Source: Chloroflexota bacterium (lineage in GTDB: Bacteria; Chloroflexota; Dehalococcoidia; Lucifugimonadales; GCA-002723415). Taken from it: a DNA stretch of 64,000 nucleotides. Location: NCBI GenBank assembly GCA_002721445.1, contig PBKN01000018.1, forward strand, positions 1 through 64,000. Direction: 5' to 3'. Position numbers and translations under genes: made by a program. Under the pieces are notes generated by a model that had not been told where the DNA came from, did no database searches, and saw only the letters and a program-made list of their open reading frames with translations. Below, piece after piece: positions 60,240 to 64,000 of the stretch; positions within the stretch are counted from its first letter, which is position 1, and each line of letters begins with the position of its first letter.

Positions 60240-61576
60240 CCATAATAGGTGGAGGATTGTCAGGAATATCTGCTGCAATAAATCTAATTCAAAAAGGTTT
60301 TAAAATTACCTTAATTGAAAAACGCCCCTATCTTGGTGGCAGGACTTTTTCGTTTACCGACAGTAATACAAATGACCAAGTTGATAATGGACAACATTTG
60401 TTTATGGGGTGTTTCAAAAACTTCATAAAGTTACTTAAATCATTATCAGTATATGATAAAGTTTATACTCAAAAAAGTTTAAAAACTGAAATTTTATCTA
60501 AAGGGAAAATTGGGATATTAAAAAGCTTACCTTACTTAGGTAAATTCCATATGTTACCTTCCTTGCTTAGATACCCACACGTAAATTTTAAAGACAAAAT
60601 AAGAATAATTTACGGAATGATTAAGGCAGATTTAATTAATCTAAACGACAATAATGCTATCAAATTAGATAAAATAACATTTAGAAAATGGTTGGAAAAT
60701 AATTATCAAAACGAAAATACTATTAAAAATATTTGGAATTTGATAATCCTTCCCACTCTCAACGATGATATTAGCAATGTCAGTGCATATATGGGACTTA
60801 TGGTAATAAAAAATAGCATCTTGGCAAAACCAAAAGAGGCAAGTTTAGGATACAGTAAAGCAGGCCTTAGTCAATTGCTAGACATGCCTACTCAAGATTT
60901 TATAAATCAACGTAGCGGAAAAATCTTATTAAATCAAAATGTTAAATCTCTAAATTTCAATAATGACAAACTAGAAAACATAAAACTCTCTAAAGATATT
61001 GTTATAAAATCAGATTTTTATATTTTTGCTATACCCTTTAATGAATTAACAAACTTATTAACAAAAAACATTTTAATTCAAAAAGATTTAAATAAAATAT
61101 CTAACCTATCTTTTTCTCCAATAATTGCAATCCATTTATGGTTTGATAAAATAATTATGAATCAAGAATTTCTAGCATTGTTAGAAAGCCCTATACAATG
61201 GGTATTCAATAGAAATAAAATAGAAGAAAAACCCAATTCACAAAAACAACATTTATGTATATCTATAAGTGGGGCTTCAGATTTAATTAATTTATCAAAA
61301 AATGAACTAATTAAATTATCTTTGAAAGAAATAAAAAAATATTTCCCCATTGCTGATTCAGCTAAATTAATTCAATCAATAGTTATTAAACACTCTAATG
61401 CAACAATACGGCATCTACCAAATTCTTATGAATCTAGACCCAAAAATAAAACAAGCATAAAAAATTTATATTTAGCTGGTGACTGGACAAAAACTGGCTG
61501 GCCTTCAACTATGGAAGGAGCAGTAAAAAGTGGAATCGACAGCTCAGCAGCATTAATAAAATACTTAAATGAATAA
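60197..61576 (+). CDS. hpnE: HpnE-like hydroxysqualene dehydroxylase (FAD amine-oxidase family)
   Basis: VTIIGGGLSGISAAINLIQKGFKITLIEKRPYLGGRTFS; DNGQHLFMGCF; LYLAGDWTKTGWPSTMEGAVKSG. Confidence 0.87.
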   Translation: MDKEHKEQNNDISVTIIGGGLSGISAAINLIQKGFKITLIEKRPYLGGRTFSFTDSNTNDQVDNGQHLFMGCFKNFIKLLKSLSVYDKVYTQKSLKTEILSKGKIGILKSLPYLGKFHMLPSLLRYPHVNFKDKIRIIYGMIKADLINLNDNNAIKLDKITFRKWLENNYQNENTIKNIWNLIILPTLNDDISNVSAYMGLMVIKNSILAKPKEASLGYSKAGLSQLLDMPTQDFINQRSGKILLNQNVKSLNFNNDKLENIKLSKDIVIKSDFYIFAIPFNELTNLLTKNILIQKDLNKISNLSFSPIIAIHLWFDKIIMNQEFLALLESPIQWVFNRNKIEEKPNSQKQHLCISISGASDLINLSKNELIKLSLKEIKKYFPIADSAKLIQSIVIKHSNATIRHLPNSYESRPKNKTSIKNLYLAGDWTKTGWPSTMEGAVKSGIDSSAALIKYLNE

Positions 61577-61682
61577 TCTATTTATTATTTCAGCATTGAC
61601 CTAGCTAATAATAAAATATAAAATTATAAATAGGCAATTCTTGATCATGAAGGTCAACAATATCAGTTTATAAATTATAAAG

Positions 61683-63149
61683 GTGTTTATGGCAAATCAA
61701 AAAATTATATCTAGAAATACTAAATTAGAAGATAATCAATATAAATGGGGATTTGAGCTTGACATTGATTCAGAAACAGCTCCAAAAGGAATAAATCCCG
61801 AAATAATTAAATTTATTTCTAAAAAAAAGAAAGAACCAGAATGGATGTATGAATGGCGAATGAAAGCATACAACCATTGGATCAAAAAAGGTGATAGTGA
61901 ACCCACTTGGGCTAATATAAAATATCCTAAGATTAATTATCAAGATATAATATATTATGCTGCTCCCAAATCTAATGACTCTGCTCCGCAAAGCCTTGAT
62001 GATGTTGACCCAGAATTAATAACAGCATTTAATAAGCTAGGTATCCCCTTAGAAGAACAAAAAAAATTAACTGGCGTGGCAGTTGATGCTGTATTAGACA
62101 GTGTATCTGTTGCAACAACATATAAAGATATGCTAAAGAAGGCTGGAGTAATTTTTTGTTCTATGAGTGAAGCCATTCAAAATCATCCAGAATTAGTTAA
62201 AAAATACCTTGGATCTGTAGTACCTTATAGTGATAATTTTTTCGCCACACTAAATTCTGCAGCTTTCACAGATGGTTCGTTCGTATATGTACCGCCAAAA
62301 GTCAGGTGCCCTATTGAATTAATGACTTATTTTAGAATTAATCAAGAAGATTCAGGACAATTTGAAAGAACTCTAATTATAGCTGATGAAGGTAGTTATG
62401 TAAGTTACTTGGAAGGCTGTACTGCTCCAATGAGAAAAACTAGCCAACTTCATGCAGCAGTTGTTGAATTAGTAGCATTAAAAGATGCAGAAATAAAATA
62501 TTCTACATTGCAAAACTGGTACCCTGGAAATAAAGATGGCGAAGGTGGAGTATATAATTTTGTAACTAAAAGAGGTATATGCAAAGGTCAAAATTCAAAG
62601 ATTTCGTGGACACAAGTAGAAACCGGATCAGCTATTACATGGAAATACCCTAGCGTAATACTACAAGGAGATAATTCTATAGGTGAATTTTATTCAGTTG
62701 CACTAGTAAATAATTTCCAACAAGCAGATACTGGGACAAAAATGATTCATGTAGGAAAAAATACTAAAAGCACAATAATAGCTAAAGGAATATCAGCTGG
62801 CAAAGCTCAAAATACTTACCGCGGGCAAGTTAAAGTATTACCAACTGCAAAAAATGCAAAAAACTTTACTCAATGTGATTCTCTCTTGATTGGAGATAAA
62901 TGCGGTGCACACACAATACCCTATATAGAAGTAAATAACCCAACTGCCCAAATGGGACATGAAGCCACAACTTCAAAAGTAAACGATGACCAATTGTTTT
63001 ACTTACAACAAAGGGGAATATCTTTAGAAGAAGCAAACTATATGATAATAAATGGATTTTGCAGAGGTATTTTTAAAGAATTACCTTTTGAATTTGCTAT
63101 GGAAGCATCACAGTTATTAAAGGTAAGCTTGGAGGGAACAGTAGGTTAA
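61683..63149 (+). CDS. sufB: Fe-S cluster assembly protein SufB
   Basis: [78 protein letters not shown]. Confidence 0.97.
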   Translation: MFMANQKIISRNTKLEDNQYKWGFELDIDSETAPKGINPEIIKFISKKKKEPEWMYEWRMKAYNHWIKKGDSEPTWANIKYPKINYQDIIYYAAPKSNDSAPQSLDDVDPELITAFNKLGIPLEEQKKLTGVAVDAVLDSVSVATTYKDMLKKAGVIFCSMSEAIQNHPELVKKYLGSVVPYSDNFFATLNSAAFTDGSFVYVPPKVRCPIELMTYFRINQEDSGQFERTLIIADEGSYVSYLEGCTAPMRKTSQLHAAVVELVALKDAEIKYSTLQNWYPGNKDGEGGVYNFVTKRGICKGQNSKISWTQVETGSAITWKYPSVILQGDNSIGEFYSVALVNNFQQADTGTKMIHVGKNTKSTIIAKGISAGKAQNTYRGQVKVLPTAKNAKNFTQCDSLLIGDKCGAHTIPYIEVNNPTAQMGHEATTSKVNDDQLFYLQQRGISLEEANYMIINGFCRGIFKELPFEFAMEASQLLKVSLEGTVG

Positions 63150-63928
63150 TGATAAAAGAAAAATCATTATTAGAAATAAAAAATCTTCATGTATCTGTAG
63201 ATGATGATATAAAAATATTAAATGGAATAAATTTAACTATAAAACTTGGAGAAATTCATGTGATTATGGGCCCTAACGGATCTGGTAAAAGTACACTTGC
63301 AAATGTTTTGTCAGGTAGGCCTGGATATAATATTGATAAGGGGGAAATAATATTTAAAGGAGAAGATATTACTTCTCAAGATCCTGAAATAAGAGCACGT
63401 AATGGGATGTTTTTAGCATTTCAATACCCTATGGAATTACCTGGAGTAAGAACATGGCAATTCTTAAAATCTTCTGTTGATGCTATAAGACTACATAATG
63501 AGTTACCTGAACTGAAAATCAAAGAATTTGATAAATTACTAGAAGAAAAAAAAGAAATTGTTGAAATGAACTCAGAACTTTTAAAAAGATCAGTAAATGA
63601 AGGTTTTTCAGGTGGAGAAAAGAAAAGAAATGAAATACTTCAGTTATCTCTTTTAAACCCTACTTTTGCGATGCTTGATGAAACAGACTCTGGCTTAGAT
63701 ATAGATGCTTTACAAATCGTAGCTAAAGGAGTTAAAAATTATCACAATAACAATAATTCAGTTATGCTAGTTACCCATTACCAAAGAATATTAAACCATC
63801 TTAGCCCTGATTATATTCATGTTTTAATGGACGGTAAAATAGTTAAATCTGGAGACAAGTCTCTCTCATTGGAACTTGAATCAAAAGGCTATGAATGGAT
63901 TAGAGAATCTATTTTAAAACAATCTTAA
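63149..63928 (+). CDS. sufC: Fe-S cluster assembly ATPase SufC
   Basis: IMGPNGSGKSTLANVLSG, GFSGGEKKRNEILQLSLLNPTFAMLDETDSGLDIDAL. Confidence 0.97.
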   Translation: MIKEKSLLEIKNLHVSVDDDIKILNGINLTIKLGEIHVIMGPNGSGKSTLANVLSGRPGYNIDKGEIIFKGEDITSQDPEIRARNGMFLAFQYPMELPGVRTWQFLKSSVDAIRLHNELPELKIKEFDKLLEEKKEIVEMNSELLKRSVNEGFSGGEKKRNEILQLSLLNPTFAMLDETDSGLDIDALQIVAKGVKNYHNNNNSVMLVTHYQRILNHLSPDYIHVLMDGKIVKSGDKSLSLELESKGYEWIRESILKQS

Positions 63929-63942
63929 AGAACTAACTAATC

Positions 63943-64000
63943 ATGACTACATCTGTACCTGAACAATATATAAAAGACTATAAAAATTTAAATAGTCAAA
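63943..64000 (+). CDS. sufD: Start of the next suf gene (probably sufD), truncated by window edge
   Basis: ATG at 63943, reading MTTSVPEQYIKDYKNLNSQ; 14 bp after sufC; assignment by operon position only. Confidence 0.5.
   Translation, partial: MTTSVPEQYIKDYKNLNSQ

Noticed and set aside
61596-61657. Distant inverted repeat TTGACCT...AGGTCAA upstream of sufB
   Set aside because: Only 7-bp arms with a 48-bp gap; expected by chance in a region of this length.
1-64000. Prophage, transposon, integron, toxin-antitoxin or defence island
   Set aside because: No integrase, transposase, phage structural, restriction or typical TA genes were recognised among the ORFs.

Overview
AT-rich window that is almost fully coding. 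Gene content resembles a marine SAR202/Dehalococcoidia-type Chloroflexota chromosome; this taxonomic guess is inference from gene content and Chloroflexi-style lipoprotein stalks. Left two thirds: a catabolic, hydrolase-rich region with a phosphotriesterase-like protein, HpcH/HpaI aldolase, CocE/NonD hydrolase, two amidases, two gamma-glutamyltransferases, a D-aminoacylase-like amidohydrolase, a beta-lactamase-like serine hydrolase, CaiB/BaiF CoA-transferase, acyl-CoA ligase, a MetE-like C-terminal-domain protein, an ADHFE1-like alcohol dehydrogenase, pxpABC, a biotin-dependent Na+-pumping decarboxylase module and two iron/cobalamin-type uptake loci. Right third: an ftsZ-like gene with a small partner ORF, nadK, an 11-subunit nuo operon without nuoEFG in the cluster, an hpnC/D/E-like squalene cluster and sufBC(D). 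No rRNA, tRNA, CRISPR array, transposase or integrase was recognised. Most notable: (1) a small SH3-like ORF coupled to a divergent FtsZ behind a near-consensus promoter with phased TGTTCT repeats; (2) an intergenic element of about 117 bp with 19-bp near-perfect inverted arms; (3) an eightfold D/E-D-G-E-x-H-D repeat in a BtuF/FhuD-like lipoprotein; (4) an uncharacterised operon of MetE-like, CoA-transferase, CoA-ligase, deacylase and TIGR04076-like genes; (5) unannotated microproteins, including a 31-aa Cys-rich ORF with a strong Shine-Dalgarno; (6) long perfect inverted repeats at several promoters. All calls come from reading the sequence; no database search was run.
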